Shown in pieces: positions 44,880-55,404 of a stretch of 55,404 nt of DNA. Within the stretch, counting starts at the first letter, position 1, and the number at the start of each line of letters is the position of its first letter. Where the stretch lies: positions 1-55,404 of the forward strand of contig LRSR01005653.1 in NCBI GenBank assembly GCA_001579985.1. The letters run 5' to 3'. The notes below the pieces were generated by a model. It was not told the origin of the DNA. It made no database searches and saw only the letters and a program-made list of their open reading frames with translations. This DNA is from Hypsibius dujardini. Lineage: Eukaryota; Tardigrada; Eutardigrada; Parachela; Hypsibiidae. Made by a program: the position numbers and the translations under genes.

Positions 44880-46720
44880 TTCAACCAACTAGCCAACCAA
44901 CCAATCGACCATCTGGAGGGTGAGCCGAAATACAGACGTCTCATACTAATTGTATTCAAAGTTCGCTTATTTGCAGCGTTTATTTCGCTATTTCAAACTC
45001 GCTAATCTCCCTGGTTTTGCACGCCCTTGCAAAGGTGATGCGAGGACATGCCCCCCCCCCGTGGCTTACCTGAGGCTGTGTCTTCTTCGGGTGTTTCGAA
45101 AACGTGGCATTGCCAATGGCAGTGGCAATGGCAGTGGCAATGGCAATGGCAATGGCAGTATAAATGGCAATGGCAACAGCAATATTTCCGCAGTACATTC
45201 CGATCGGAATTACCCAATATTGGACGCTGGTTACTCATAAATGACCGTTATAAATTTTCTGAATAAGTTTGAAAAGGGAATACAGTATGTGTCGACAAAT
45301 CAGAATGGTCACCCTCCTCCAGTGTCTTAAGGGGATCGAATGATATTTAGTGGTCAGCGATCCGAATTGTTAGTAAAAACTGACCAGCCACCACTCGTTC
45401 TTCATTAACGTTAGTATATCAGCTACTATGACTAGTATTGGCGGCCCTTGACTGCATTGTAATTTGCCCGATATTTATGAAGACGCATAGGCAGACAGCA
45501 TTACCTAGATGGGCAATTTATGAATGATTCTTACCTTATTGTAGCGAAATCTAAAAATAGACATTCAGCATGTAACAAATCAACAGGCAGTCAACTCCCT
45601 GACTTGCAATGAATGAGAGACGCTATCACCGCATGGTGAAATTGTGAACGAAACATACAGTACAGCGTCATATATTTTGTTCGCTTGGTTCTTGATCGTG
45701 CAAATTTGGGTCTTCAATCGTTAAGATATTTTCGGATAGTGTTTCCGCTTTGGGCTCCTTAATATAGCATCATGGAATTGTCGCCCTTATCGGACAATGG
45801 AATCGGGGAAACATTACATCGCAGTGAACCAGTGTCCACTACGTGCAAAGTATCAACTATTTTTCATTCAGGAAATTACAGCTGTGCTGAGGTTACTTGA
45901 GGGTCGTTGTTTGGGTTCTGGTAGGCCGTGTGGGACAACCACACATTTGACTAGTTTGTTGTTAATTGATTTATTGGCTAACAAAAAAATATCTGCGCTT
46001 TCCTTTCGAGTCGTGGACGTCATTGGCAATGTTCTAGAATGTTCTTAACAAATGAATTCAATCCTAATGACAACGGAATTGTGAAAAAACTGCAATATAA
46101 TGCAGAGGATATCGCTCGGAAATAAAAACGACAAAAAAATGCTTAAGATGTGCAATAATGTGACCTAAATCAATCAAAGCTTGATTGACGCGTTTTATCC
46201 CTACTCGAGTACCCAAACAACGACCCTCAAAGTAACCTCAGCATAGCTGTACTGTAGTCGATTTAGGGGTACAAGACATTAGTCAAGTATTATTGTCATG
46301 ATTTGTAACTGACCAGTGTCTAGTAGTGGTCAATTTCGAAGTAGACCGCAATACTGAAATCTCACTGCCATTGCCAACGCCATTGCCATTCATACTGCCA
46401 TTGCCACTGCCATTGCCATTGCCATTGCCATTGCCATTGCCATTGGCAATGCCACGTTTTCGAAACACCCGTCTTCTTCGCTAATCTCAACTCACATGGA
46501 CCACTCACAAGACAGATGCCCACAATTAGCGTGCAGATAACTGAGAAAAGGAGCTCCTTGGCTGCTTTTCTCGCTCATCTTCAAACCCAGGGAAATTAGC
46601 GAGTTTGAAATAGCGAAATAAACGCTGCAAATAAGCGAATTTTAAATACCCTCAGTATGAGGAGAAGTGTGTATTTCGGTTCATCCTCCAGTTGCTCGAT
46701 AAATCGGCTCACTCATGGGT
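44880..46720. mobile_element. Large inverted-repeat element with (GGCAAT)n in both arms
   Basis: 44885-45190 recurs in reverse complement at about 46360-46715: ctggagggtgagccgaaata, gcgtttatttcgctatttca, gtgtttcgaaaacgtggcat and the (ggcaat)n run are found in both. A second inverted pair (gaggttacttgagggtcgtt at 45889 and its complement near 46225) lies inside. No transposase. Looks like a foldback or composite element; the Gly/Asn and Cys/His frames here come from the hexamer repeat. Confidence 0.7.
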
Positions 46721-46856
46721 TTCTCGTTGATGGCAACTGCTTTCGAAAATCAAACAATCAAGCACATGCCACCAAACAGAAACCCATGAGTGAGTCGATT
46801 TATGGACCAAATGGAGGGTGAGCCGAAATACAGATTTTACCTCATAGTTTGCAGTT
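46655..46856. mobile_element. Palindromic MITE (ctcactcatgggtttct family), copy 1
   Basis: The arms tgtatttcggttcatcctcc / ggagggtgagccgaaataca and cggctcactcatgggtttct / agaaacccatgagtgagtcg are inverted around a centre near 46750. Other copies: 48250-48470, half copies at 50175-50220 and 54628-54715. Confidence 0.75.
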
Positions 46857-47096
46857 GGTTGTAGCTTTGCTGTGTTTCCCCCGTCGTGTCGTCAAGCCTT
46901 TCTTTCCCGAAGGTCGCTAGGACCTTTGCCATTTTTTGCACCACCGATCCCACCGCATCTCTTTGGCATATGGAATTGTTCTGGGAATCTCGAGATCTTC
47001 GCAGGAGTCATCCTCCGAACACCACTTCTCCTGTCCGGGATTTCCCTCGAATCGCCCTTGCGCGCCACACTAATCGTACACACGTTATTTCACGCC
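46857..47096. mobile_element. 240-bp insertion relative to the paralogous segment at 54715
   Basis: The paralogue reads tagtttgcagtcataaaaat continuously where this locus has 240 extra bases between gcagt and gtcataaaa. A plus-strand frame here reads FPKVARTFAIFCTTDPTASL. Its origin is unrecognised; it could be a retroposed fragment. Confidence 0.6.
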
Positions 47097-47417
47097 GTCA
47101 TAAAAATTGGAACATCCTACCATATTTTGTCCTATAAGGGATCGAAGCAAAAATTAGCTCGACGACCCAGCTGATAAGATCGAAAAACATCTGACTCTCT
47201 CAGTAGATTTAACTACCATTCTTAGTGTAGAAATTCCTGACAACAGATCGCCTTTCTGGACACAAACACTGCATACATACTGATGTGTATTTTTTAAGTC
47301 AATTTATCGTATTGAAAACCTGCTCTAAACCCTTTGTGTTCGCTTCATAGTTCGGAATAGTACTAACCCGAAAAAGACAAAATAGGAATGATATTCCACT
47401 TAGAAGCTCATTCGAGA

Positions 47418-48738
47418 CTAAACCATCTCTCCATTCGGAACGATGGTCAGCTCTGTGATGACAACACTCAACGGCACGCTCAACACATAAAGCACCGCAT
47501 CGGCAATGTCTGAACACTTCAACGCAGGGGCCTCGGTGAACACGCCCAGCTTGTCTTCCTTCATCAGGTCCTCGGTGGCTCGCGAACTCACCAGACCTGG
47601 ACTCAAGCTCTACAACGAAAAGTCCAATTAACAAAAACGAACAGAACACCATCAAGAAATTCAGGAATTTATGTGCACATACCGTGACACGAATTTTGCT
47701 TTTCTTATTCGCCAGTTCCACGTGCAGAGCTTTCGTTAAAGCCGTCAACATGTGCTTCGTGCCGGAGTAAAATTTGAAGCCCTCAATGCTCCGGTGTCCT
47801 GCGATACTGTTGATGTTAATGACGTGCCCAGTTGTGATGCCGTCCTTTTCTAGGAGTCGTAGAGTTTCCTTCGTGCAAATGGTTGTCGAAAGAATATTCA
47901 GCTGCAACATTTCCCGCCATTCTGCAATGGAACCACTGCCGACTTCCCCGAAATAGCGAATCCCCGCGTTGTTGACCAGTATATCTACATGGCTAAACTG
48001 CGCCTCAATGACCTTGAAAAGCTCTAAAATTTGCGTTTCGTCCGTCAAATCGGTCTTCATCGGGTGAAGCTGACCCGAATCAGCTCTCAGCGTTTCCTTT
48101 AAAGCCTAGAAATGGATAACAAAAAAGAGAAATAAACTGCTAACGTGTCAGGAGGGTTCATACGCACTAAGATTAGGTCTCAAGGTTATAGTACATTTAG
48201 GAAATCTAAGTATTTTTAATCGATCAAATAATCAAACGGTATGTGGCAAAGTGTGTATTTCCGCTCACCCTCCAATTGATCGATATATCGGCTCACTCAT
48301 GCATTTCTCCTTAATGGTAGCTGCTTGATTGTTTGATTTCCAAAAGTGCTATGATATACTATGATATAATACAGCAAATCAAACAATCAAGCAGCTGCCA
48401 TCAAAGAGAAACCCATGAGTGAGCCGATTTATCGACCAACTGGAGGGTCAGCCGAAATACTTACTTTGCTTCATATCCCAAGAAATTCAAGTGTACAGAA
48501 TATTACATAATAATACTGAAGCTCAGACACTTGCAAATATCCGAGACATCTTCGGTACGAATATTTTATATTAGACAGTATTAACTTATGTTAGGATCTT
48601 TCTTACGTGAAGCGTGGCGGGGTTCCGCGCGCAAGCAACAACATGGACTCCTGCTTGGAGGAGACCCTCGACGATGGCGTACCCAATTCCCGCGGAAGCT
48701 CCTGTCACCAGTGCGTGCTTTCCTCGCCAGTGTTCCAT
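47418..48738 (-). CDS. SDR11: DHRS11-like SDR with introns 2 and 3 lost
   Basis: Exons: 48607-48738, 47683-48105, 47418-47609 (132+423+192 nt; 248 aa). Exons 2, 3 and 4 of the other copies are one continuous exon, with the frame running through VININSIAGHRSIEGF where intron 3 normally lies. Introns 1 and 4 are kept at the ancestral positions. Motifs: TGASAGIGYAIVEGLLQAG, HVDILVNNAG, CTKETLRLLEKDG, NSIAGH, FKFYSGTKHM (YSGTK), SLSPGLVSSR, VVITELTIVPNGEMV. All catalytic residues are present, so an active enzyme is expected. Precise loss of two adjacent internal introns with flanking introns kept suggests recombination with a spliced cDNA. Confidence 0.92.
48250..48470. mobile_element. Palindromic MITE, copy 2, upstream in SDR11 intron 1
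   Basis: Ends GCAAAGTGTGTATTTCCGCT and complement GCAAAGTAAGTATTTCGGCT; arms of about 95 bp around an atgatatactatgatata centre. Same family as 46655-46856. Confidence 0.8.
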
Positions 48739-49213
48739 AATGAATCTCTTTTAAAGACAGCAAAGACTTCTTACGATACGGATGGATATCAATCGATCCT
48801 GAAGCAACGGAAAGGAATGTGAGAAAATTCACTGTTTGTCGGTTTGAGTATGTACAACTGCGAGGTTTTCTTCCACCTGGAGGGAAGGTACGTCTTCGGT
48901 TCAGTATAGTAAAGACACCGACTTTGCTAACTCAGACACTGTTGATACCAGTGCACAGTGCACAGACCCAATCTTGCAAAAAAACGCCTGACATGTGCAA
49001 GTCGAGTACCAGGACTGATCGATCGAGCTGTCTGCTTTGAGCGAAGGCCCCTGGATGCGCGATCGTGACATTGCGTTAGCTCTTATACTTTTGCACGTGT
49101 GTTTCGTCTGGGTTTGTTTATAGAGGCCCTACTCTCGCCTAACTCGCCGTTGCCATTATTTCCGCGTTCCATTACAGATCTTTGCGAAGTTTCAAGTTTA
49201 AAAAAAAACTGAA

Positions 49214-49345
49214 ATGGAACGCTGGAGTGGACGTACTGCATTGGTGACGGGAGCCTCCGTCGGGATTGGGCACGCCGTCGCGGAAGCGCTAGCCAAGAGC
49301 GGTATGAATGTCGTAGCGTGCGCCAGAAATGTCGGAAAAATTGAG
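49214..49345 (+). pseudogene. SDR12: orphan SDR first exon on the plus strand
   Basis: Exactly 132 nt, reading MERWSGRTALVTGASVGIGH and ending ACARNVGKIE, followed by gtccgtg, a weak donor. No plus-strand exon 2-5 follows: from 49441 the sequence is instead a minus-strand duplicate of SDR10. The frame is undamaged, so the gene was probably cut by that duplication rather than slowly decayed. It is the only array member facing the other way. 48739-49213 is presumed upstream sequence. Confidence 0.8.
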
Positions 49346-49440
49346 GTCCGTGAATTAATCAAATTTCATCGATCGCACCATCTCTCCATTTGCCGACTTG
49401 GTGATATAAAGTCGGTATAGTATAGTAAGTATATATATAT

Positions 49441-50153
49441 ATTACACTTAATATTACATGCAGTAATACATTTAATATTTTCAAAAGAAAATACCTTTAC
49501 CTTAACGCATTGAGTATTACATTTAATAATGCATTTAATATTATCCTAATAAAATACCTATACCAACGCCTTACCGTAACCCTGATTTTGCTCTTCTTCT
49601 GCAAGAGCTCATACCGCAGTGCTTTCGTCAAGGCAGACGTCATCTCCTTCGTAGCACCGCAGAAATTCAATCCCACATAACTCGGATCCCATTCCGCGCT
49701 ACAGAAATCACAGAGCATGCTAATATCATTAAATTGATATACATTTTAAATGTAATACGCGACCATAACTATGTATTTTAAATGTGATCATTGGATTGCA
49801 TAGCACTTGAAATTTAATCGTAGTAATTGAAATTTAATTAACCAAACATACTAAATTATATTACTGTAATAGCCAACAATTATGTGCGAGAGGCTTGCCT
49901 GTTGATGTTGATAATATGGCCGGTCTGGACGTTATCTTCCTTCAGCAATCGCAAGGTCTCTCGCGTGCAGATGGAAGCTGTCAGGACATTCACCTGAAAA
50001 TAATCGACCATTTTGGAACATGGCACAGCAAAGAGAACGGCGCGCTGACCAACTTCCTTACCTCAAGCATGAGGCGCCAATCGTCAGAGGCCTGATCGTC
50101 TAGACCACCGGAAAGGCAATTTACCACGTTATTCACGAGAATATCAACATGCC
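49441..50153 (-). pseudogene. Recent partial duplicate of SDR10 (exons 4, 3 and part of 2)
   Basis: Matches 43521-44237 with only scattered substitutions. It contains exon 4 (49575-49698, with NFCGATKEM), exon 3 (49899-49993, with the GC donor) and the start-distal part of exon 2 (50062-about 50153, with NNVV). Homology stops inside exon 2 at cccacat near 50154, where unrelated sequence and a MITE half copy begin. Exons 1 and 5 are missing, so it cannot encode an SDR. Confidence 0.9.
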
Positions 50154-51121
50154 CACATGCCCACAATATCCTAGTACACTGTAGCACTTTCAAAAATCAA
50201 ACAATCAAGCACATGCCACCCATCGCTAAACTTTCTAACGAGATGGTGCGAGAAAGCATATTCTCGCCAGTTCTTGCCCAGTGCTGGCCCAGAAGAGGCA
50301 AGAATCGGTCAGAAACCTCTCGGCAGAACATCTCCCAGTTTTCTGGCCAAGAATTATGCGAGAATGTGGCAAGAACTGCTCACCAGATTTTTCTGTCGTC
50401 TTTCCGGGCAAGAACCCGGTGCATGACATACCGGAAATTGTTTCAGAGGAACTATATGAGCATAAAGTTATAAATGTACGACAAGACACCAGAGTACACA
50501 CTGATCCACTGGCCGTGGAGGTTATGGGTGTGTCCATTTGGTCTTTACGGTAACGCCGCGCCACCGTACGCTCCTGTTCCTACTGTACATTGTCTGCTAT
50601 CCTCTACGCGTTGGGCAATATTTTTTTCGGAGGTGTTTGAGCTCCTCTACTGCCAAACTCATTTATATAAGTTATTTATATACGGTCGTCGGCTCATTGG
50701 CGCATGAAACGTAGCAACTTTGTTCACTGTGGTCCCTAAGGACAAAGTACAAGAATGTTTTTTGAAATCAATTTTGCACAAGAGACAAATGAATTATATG
50801 GGCTGGACTCATTGCAAATGAACTAAACGGGAATTTAACTTTTTTTAGTACATCTGCCTCGACGTAAGCTTCCTCATAGGTATTAAACCGTATGTCTACT
50901 TTCCATTCGAACAAAGGACAATCATATCAATTGTGATGGAGTATATGACATTTACGTAATTACTGCATATATTACGGGAACAATTTTCTTTTGCCCTTTT
51001 TGGAAAAGATATTTCAGCACTATGTACAACATTACTATTCGGTACAGTGTGAGAAATGCTACCTATTGTTGTGCATGCACACGCACTTCTCCTTGAGGGT
51101 CGCAAGAAGTTTTCTTGCTAG
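50154..51121. other. Region between the SDR array and the plus-strand gene
   Basis: Holds a MITE half copy (50175-50220), then 50225-50440 rich in ggcaagaa/gccagaa phrases. Frames exist on both strands at 50235-50564, but I cannot tell which, if any, is real. The similar agatctgccag-rich text at 54460-54620 suggests a repeat. Confidence 0.4.
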
Positions 51122-54108
51122 ATCTTCGGAGAAATTATACCAGCAATTGTCGCTTATTTCGACAACATTGACGACAATACTCTTCAATTTCTTCGTAAAG
51201 TTAGCAACGAAAAAAACGCGCATTTTCTTCATTCATTTCGAACAGAAAACCAGCACGCCCTGCAGAGAAGGAGAAAGAACTGCAACCAACAGATTTCAAC
51301 TTTTCGACTTCTCGTCAATGCATTAGTTGAACTTATTAATTCACGTACAGGAACAACGTTTCTACAAACCAATGGCACAACAGCAATCCAGACGACTGGC
51401 ACCGACCACAGGAAACTCGGTCGAACCAACGGGAAGGGGAGTGCAATCGTTTATTATTTTGGTGAACAATCTGTCGAAGCAAGTCTTTTGAGCGATATCT
51501 GCAAAGCTTACCCTCCTGATGACGAAGTTCTTCGTGTGGGAAATATTTGCGAAATGAAATGGCCTTCTGGTGACTCGTTTTATCAAGGGGTTTTGGTCCA
51601 CATCGACTCAGGTACTGTGGTCCTAAACCTTTGAGGCATTTGATTACTTCTCTTTTGTATGGAATACATATAAATGGACCTGTTCAATTTTTCAAACAGA
51701 CCAAGAAGGCTGCAAAAACAAGAAAAACGGAAAAAAAAGCGGCAGGAGAGAAGCCGTCAAAGCAATCGTCTGTCGGAGTAGGTATTTATTTGCAACGGTT
51801 CTGACGGACTGACTTCGGGTGGGGAAAATGAAGTGGGCCGCATTGATAATATGAAATTAGCTTTGCATGTCAAAAGAAAAAGAAATCGAGCATTTTGGTT
51901 GATTGAGACGATTTTGAATCCCCAAACTGGCTTTAAAGTAGAAAAAATACGCAGGGTTCAGCTTTTAACAAATAACTTCCGCCACTGCGCCTGCACAGTT
52001 GATATTCACACAGGTTATAATTCTGTTGCCCGACACGCCTTCGTCATAACCTTTTTACATGTATTAATTTATATTTTTATCTCAAAAAATCCATCGAGCC
52101 AGACTCTCTCGAGCCAGGAGTTGCCGAAAACTCACTTCTTCAAAATTCTGTGCCTTTCTCTTCTACGTGCACTGTCGAATAAGTAAGCATCATCTCTCCT
52201 CTAAAGGTCCCGTATAGTTAACTTAAATTCTATTTACTTGGGAACGTTTTGGGATTAGACCTCCCGATCGGAGTGGTTTTTTTTTCAAAAATACCGGTCC
52301 ATATTTCATGTTTTTACATTGGGATCTCAGGGTCGCAATCACATCCGTGGTTTCAGAAAAATAATAAGGAAGAAAAAAACTCCCGCACCACTTTGTGCTC
52401 TGGCCCGGAGCTTGATTGATTGATTGATTAACAACGTTTCCGAAGTTTCTTTTAACCCAACTAGTAAAAACGTTTGATTCCAAGATTTTTTATACCTTTC
52501 TACTTTAAATTCAATATGAAATCGACTGACATCAATAGAATCTTTTTCGGATGCCAGGGGGTGGAGCTATGGGCTAGTTTCAGCCTACGCTTCCGAGTGA
52601 CGTTGCAGAAATTATCCATAGCTCCGCCCCCCTGGCATCCATAAATAATTCTGTTGATGCCAATCGATTTAAAATTGAATTTGAAGTGGAAAAGTATAAA
52701 AATCTTGAAATCAAACGGTTTTACTGGTTGGGATAAAAGAAACTGAAACTTCGGAAACGTTGCTAATCAATCAATCAAGCCCAGGGCCATAACACAAAGT
52801 GGTGCGGAAATTTTTGTCTTCCTTATTTTTTTTTTCTGAAATTACGGATGTGATTGCGACTCCGAAGCCCCAATATAAAATCATATTATATAGACAGGTA
52901 TTTGTGGGAGGGGGGGGGGGAAATATGTGAGCACTCTTCACAATTTAACGCGATGGCAAACAAAATAAAGGAAATGAAAACGATATGATCATTTTCCTGT
53001 TTTTCTAACGGGCGAAGCAAAAAATTAAACATTCAACGTGTTCTTTATTATAGGCAGTGGAATAGGTTCCTAAGTTGACCGAGCAGAATGAAGAACCTCG
53101 AATTCGACTCCATCCAGTGGTAATATAATTAGCCAGACAAACAGATAAACAAGTAAGCAAGCAGACAGACACACAGGCAGATAGACAAACAAACATATAA
53201 ACTAACACAGAAACAGGTTGAGTAACAGACACACAGATGTGCATACCGACATCCAAATAGGTAGAGCGTCAGAGAGACAAATATTCCAGTTGTGACGTTT
53301 AGGCACTCAAATACTTAATACTAAAATTCTACCTCTTTACAGGAGAGCGTTTCATCGAGCAGCAACTCTGCAGAAGAACTGAACGCAGAAAAAAAACGAC
53401 AAGTGTTGGTACGCACTTCAGCGGTCTGATTTCCATTGGAATTGGTGTTCGATATTGAACATAGCACTTTAGTATATTTCATTAACAAAATAATGATTAA
53501 GCGTTTATTTGCAGAATGTTATGCTGGAGCAAATTCATTGAAGGAAGGCCATTCGTGCAACTTTTGACATTATTTTTACCTACAATGAGAAGATGAACTC
53601 CGTTGCTACTGAATCTGGTGCCAAATGTGCGGAAAAGCCCGAACTCCGAACGGAAGAAAATATCATGATCGAAAGTGAGTTCAATCCCATAAAAGGGCAC
53701 ACTGGAGAGCATGCATGCAATAACCCCTGCTTGATTAATTGGAACGGTGGTGGGGGATGGCAGCTGTAACTTTTGTTAATTATTTATTGAGATTATGTTT
53801 CTCCAGAAAAAGTACGAAAAACCTATCTGTATATGATATCTGTCGCCTTTCACACTATTATTCGCACGTATTATAGTAGACGAAGTGCTAACACTAAACC
53901 ATATCACCGTGAAATTTGTTTAATAACTTAACGAAATCTGTCGCAAATATGGAGCGTCATAATTGGCCTGCAAATAAGTCATATATCTTCTTCTCTTGCA
54001 GAACAAATGGAACAGTGGCTCCTAAAAGGAACAAACCTCACAGAACAAGACTTTATGAAATTACTGTGTGTACTCCCAGCTGTATACACAAATAGCACTA
54101 ATTATCCA
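51122..54108 (+). CDS. Unrecognised plus-strand multi-exon gene (partial model)
   Basis: Five candidate exons: 51122-51611, 51700-51777, 53343-53408, 53590-53674, 54002-54108. The first follows a strong acceptor (ttttcttgctag) and is open for 163 codons without a start Met: IFGEIIPAIVAYFDNIDDNT, NQQISTFRLLVNALVELINS, GKGSAIVYYFGEQSVEASLL, VGNICEMKWPSGDSFYQGVL, then VHID and donor gtactg. The later exons are Lys/Ser/Glu-rich (TEKKAAGEKPSKQSSVG, ESVSSSNSAEELNAEKKRQV) and end MEQWLLKGTNLTEQDFMKLL and CVLPAVYTNS. Phases agree for exons 2 to 5, but exon 1 ends in phase 1 whereas exon 2 needs phase 0, so a junction is wrong or the gene is damaged. The W-P-x-G-D-x-F-Y-x-G-V segment recalls Tudor-like folds; the rest looks nuclear. 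Function unknown; 5' exons not found. Confidence 0.5.
52300..52890. mobile_element. Large foldback (about 280-bp arms) within the plus-strand gene intron
   Basis: The left arm (gtcgcaatcacatccgtggt, ccgcaccactttgtgctctgg in register, gatgccagggggtggagctat) is mirrored by the right arm (atagctccgcccccctggca through ggatgtgattgcgactccga). The centre is near 52600. Same GC-box core as 18030 and 26215. 53100-53240 adds a CAGA microsatellite. Confidence 0.8.
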
Positions 54109-54627
54109 GTAACGTTTGATTGTTTAACCATTCCCATTTTCACTAATATATTTTCGGCTACATACCCTATATGCTATGCTGCTTTCACTGTTTATTTTTT
54201 TGATCGCAGTAGCCAGTGTTGTAGAACATTATTTCGCATATTGTTTTAGGCAATCTAAAATGTTTTATTAATATCGGTTTTTGAACTTGGCGGCAAATTC
54301 GCTTTTGGGCGTGTTTACAACGATTTCTTGCAACCGATTAAAAATTTGTGCGGTTTATTCCGATTGGTCTATTTGTGACGAGATTCAGTGAGAACATCAT
54401 AATCCACCAAATGCTGAACGTACGCGCTGAGCTTCTGACGAATTGCAGCTGACCATTCTGGTGAGATCTGGCAGAGATCTCGTCAGATACTTTTTAAGAG
54501 TTTTCTGGCGAGATCTGCCGGATTTCTCACCTAACCCTCTTGCCAAGAATAGTATGTTAATTTCGTCAGATCTCGTGAGACCTTATACGGGAGGATTCCA
54601 CCAGATCTGACGATAATTTGGCGCTGG
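54109..54627. other. Region after the last candidate exon
   Basis: The last frame could extend to a stop at 54249 if the donor is not used. 54440-54620 is rich in gatctggcgagatctg phrases; no gene seen. Confidence 0.4.
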
Positions 54628-54935
54628 GCACCAAACAGAAACCCATGAGTGAGCCGATTTATCGACCAAATGGAGGGTGAGCTGAAATACAGATTTCACC
54701 TCATAGTTTGCAGTCATAAAAATTGGAACATCCTGCTATATTTTATCCTATAAGGGATCGAAGCAAGAATTAGCTCGACGACCTTGCTGATAAGATCGAA
54801 AAACATCTGACTCTCTCAGCAGATTTAACTACCATTCTTAGTGTGAAAATTCCTACAACAGATCGCCCTTCTGGACACAAACACTGCAAACACGCTAATG
54901 TGTATTTTTAAATCAGTTTATCGTATTTACTAGTT
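54628..54935. repeat. Duplicate of 46775-47320 without the 240-bp insertion
   Basis: caccaaacagaaacccatga through ttatcgtattt matches 46777-46856 joined to 47094-47317 with few differences. Confidence 0.85.
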
Positions 54936-55167
54936 CCCATTACACATACAGAGAGATATCTTTCCGTCTAATTTTCCGGAAAAATTCTAGCAAAAATTTT
55001 GCCAGAAAATATACTCGTTAAAATTCCGAAATTTTTAGGATTTTGGGAAGTGGAACAAATTTAATCCGACTTCCAGAATTAACCCCAACTGGCAAAAGAT
55101 AGGATATTATACAGACCCTAGTACCCATTTGGTGGACAAAAACATTTTTCCCTACATATAAAATTTA

Positions 55168-55311
55168 CAGTAAAAGTCCTGAGATTCGAACGACGTCGCA
55201 GTATCGTTTCTACTTTACTCTCTCAAACTCTAAGCTAGCAAAGCCCGGCTCTGAGCAAACGGTTCGATAGAAATAAACTCATGTGACCGTTCGAATCTCA
55301 TTTTGTTACTG
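55168..55311. mobile_element. 144-bp pogo/Tigger-type MITE
   Basis: Left end CAGTAAAAGTCCTGAGATTC and complement of right end CAGTAACAAAATGAGATTCG, then GAACG; TA at 55166-55167 and 55312-55313. No coding capacity. Confidence 0.75.
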
Positions 55312-55404
55312 TAATTTGTAATGTCTTTCAGACTTTTTTTTAATATTGCGAAAACCACCTAGCTTTTTTCATGTCTTAATGGCTTTTCTGCAAGTCAATC
55401 AGCC

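Noticed and set aside
45002-45266. Gly/Asn or Cys/His repeat proteins
   Set aside because: Products of the (GGCAAT)n hexamer inside an inverted-repeat element.
47299-47682. SDR11 exon read through into intron 4 as one long protein
   Set aside because: A donor at the conserved KIRVT junction and a proper terminal exon (47418-47609) in another frame show that the read-through is intron.
50235-50564. 109-codon minus-strand and 90-codon plus-strand frames
   Set aside because: They overlap each other in repetitive ggcaagaa-rich sequence with no splice support or family match.

Overview
This window is nuclear DNA from an invertebrate animal. The genes are split by short GT-AG introns, three families are tandemly repeated, and there is a mariner transposon plus many small TA-flanked inverted-repeat elements. 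(CAGA)n/(TCTG)n microsatellites run through many introns. EXT1 (heparan sulfate polymerase), a family of alpha-crystallin small heat shock proteins and DHRS11-type dehydrogenases fit an ecdysozoan such as a tardigrade or arthropod, but the sequence alone does not settle the phylum. One 43-base assembly gap lies at 35360-35402.

Layout. (1) 13-3216, minus: a complete five-exon EXT1 gene, 744 codons. (2) 3.5-12 kb, minus: three tandem four-exon small heat shock protein genes, each with a repeated upstream block; two keep a heat-shock-element palindrome and the third has lost it. (3) 12-17 kb: mostly non-coding, with two non-autonomous DNA transposons (TA-type and hAT-type) and a few weak exon fragments. 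(4) 17.2-50.2 kb: an array of short-chain dehydrogenase/reductase (SDR) genes, called SDR1-SDR12 here, nearly all on the minus strand. Nine are apparently intact (SDR1-5 and SDR8-11), SDR6 and SDR7 are pseudogenes, SDR12 is an orphan first exon on the plus strand, and one further piece is a recent partial duplicate of SDR10. Exons 1, 2 and 3 are 132, 204 and 95 nt in almost every copy. (5) 50-54.3 kb, plus: exons of an unrecognised gene; the rest is foldback repeats.

Biology. EXT1 acts in Golgi heparan sulfate synthesis. The heat shock proteins are probably stress-induced holdases. The SDRs are probably cytosolic NAD(P)-dependent carbonyl/alcohol oxidoreductases expanded by local duplication. 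The most unusual signal is a subgroup (SDR8, SDR10 and its partial copy; also the dead SDR6) in which the catalytic Tyr of YxxxK is Cys. In SDR8 and SDR10 the NNAG motif is also altered and intron 3 starts with GC instead of GT. A duplicated SDR block provides an empty site for the mariner insertion, and one SDR gene has lost two introns. All gene models were built by hand from reading frames and splice consensus; there is no transcript support.
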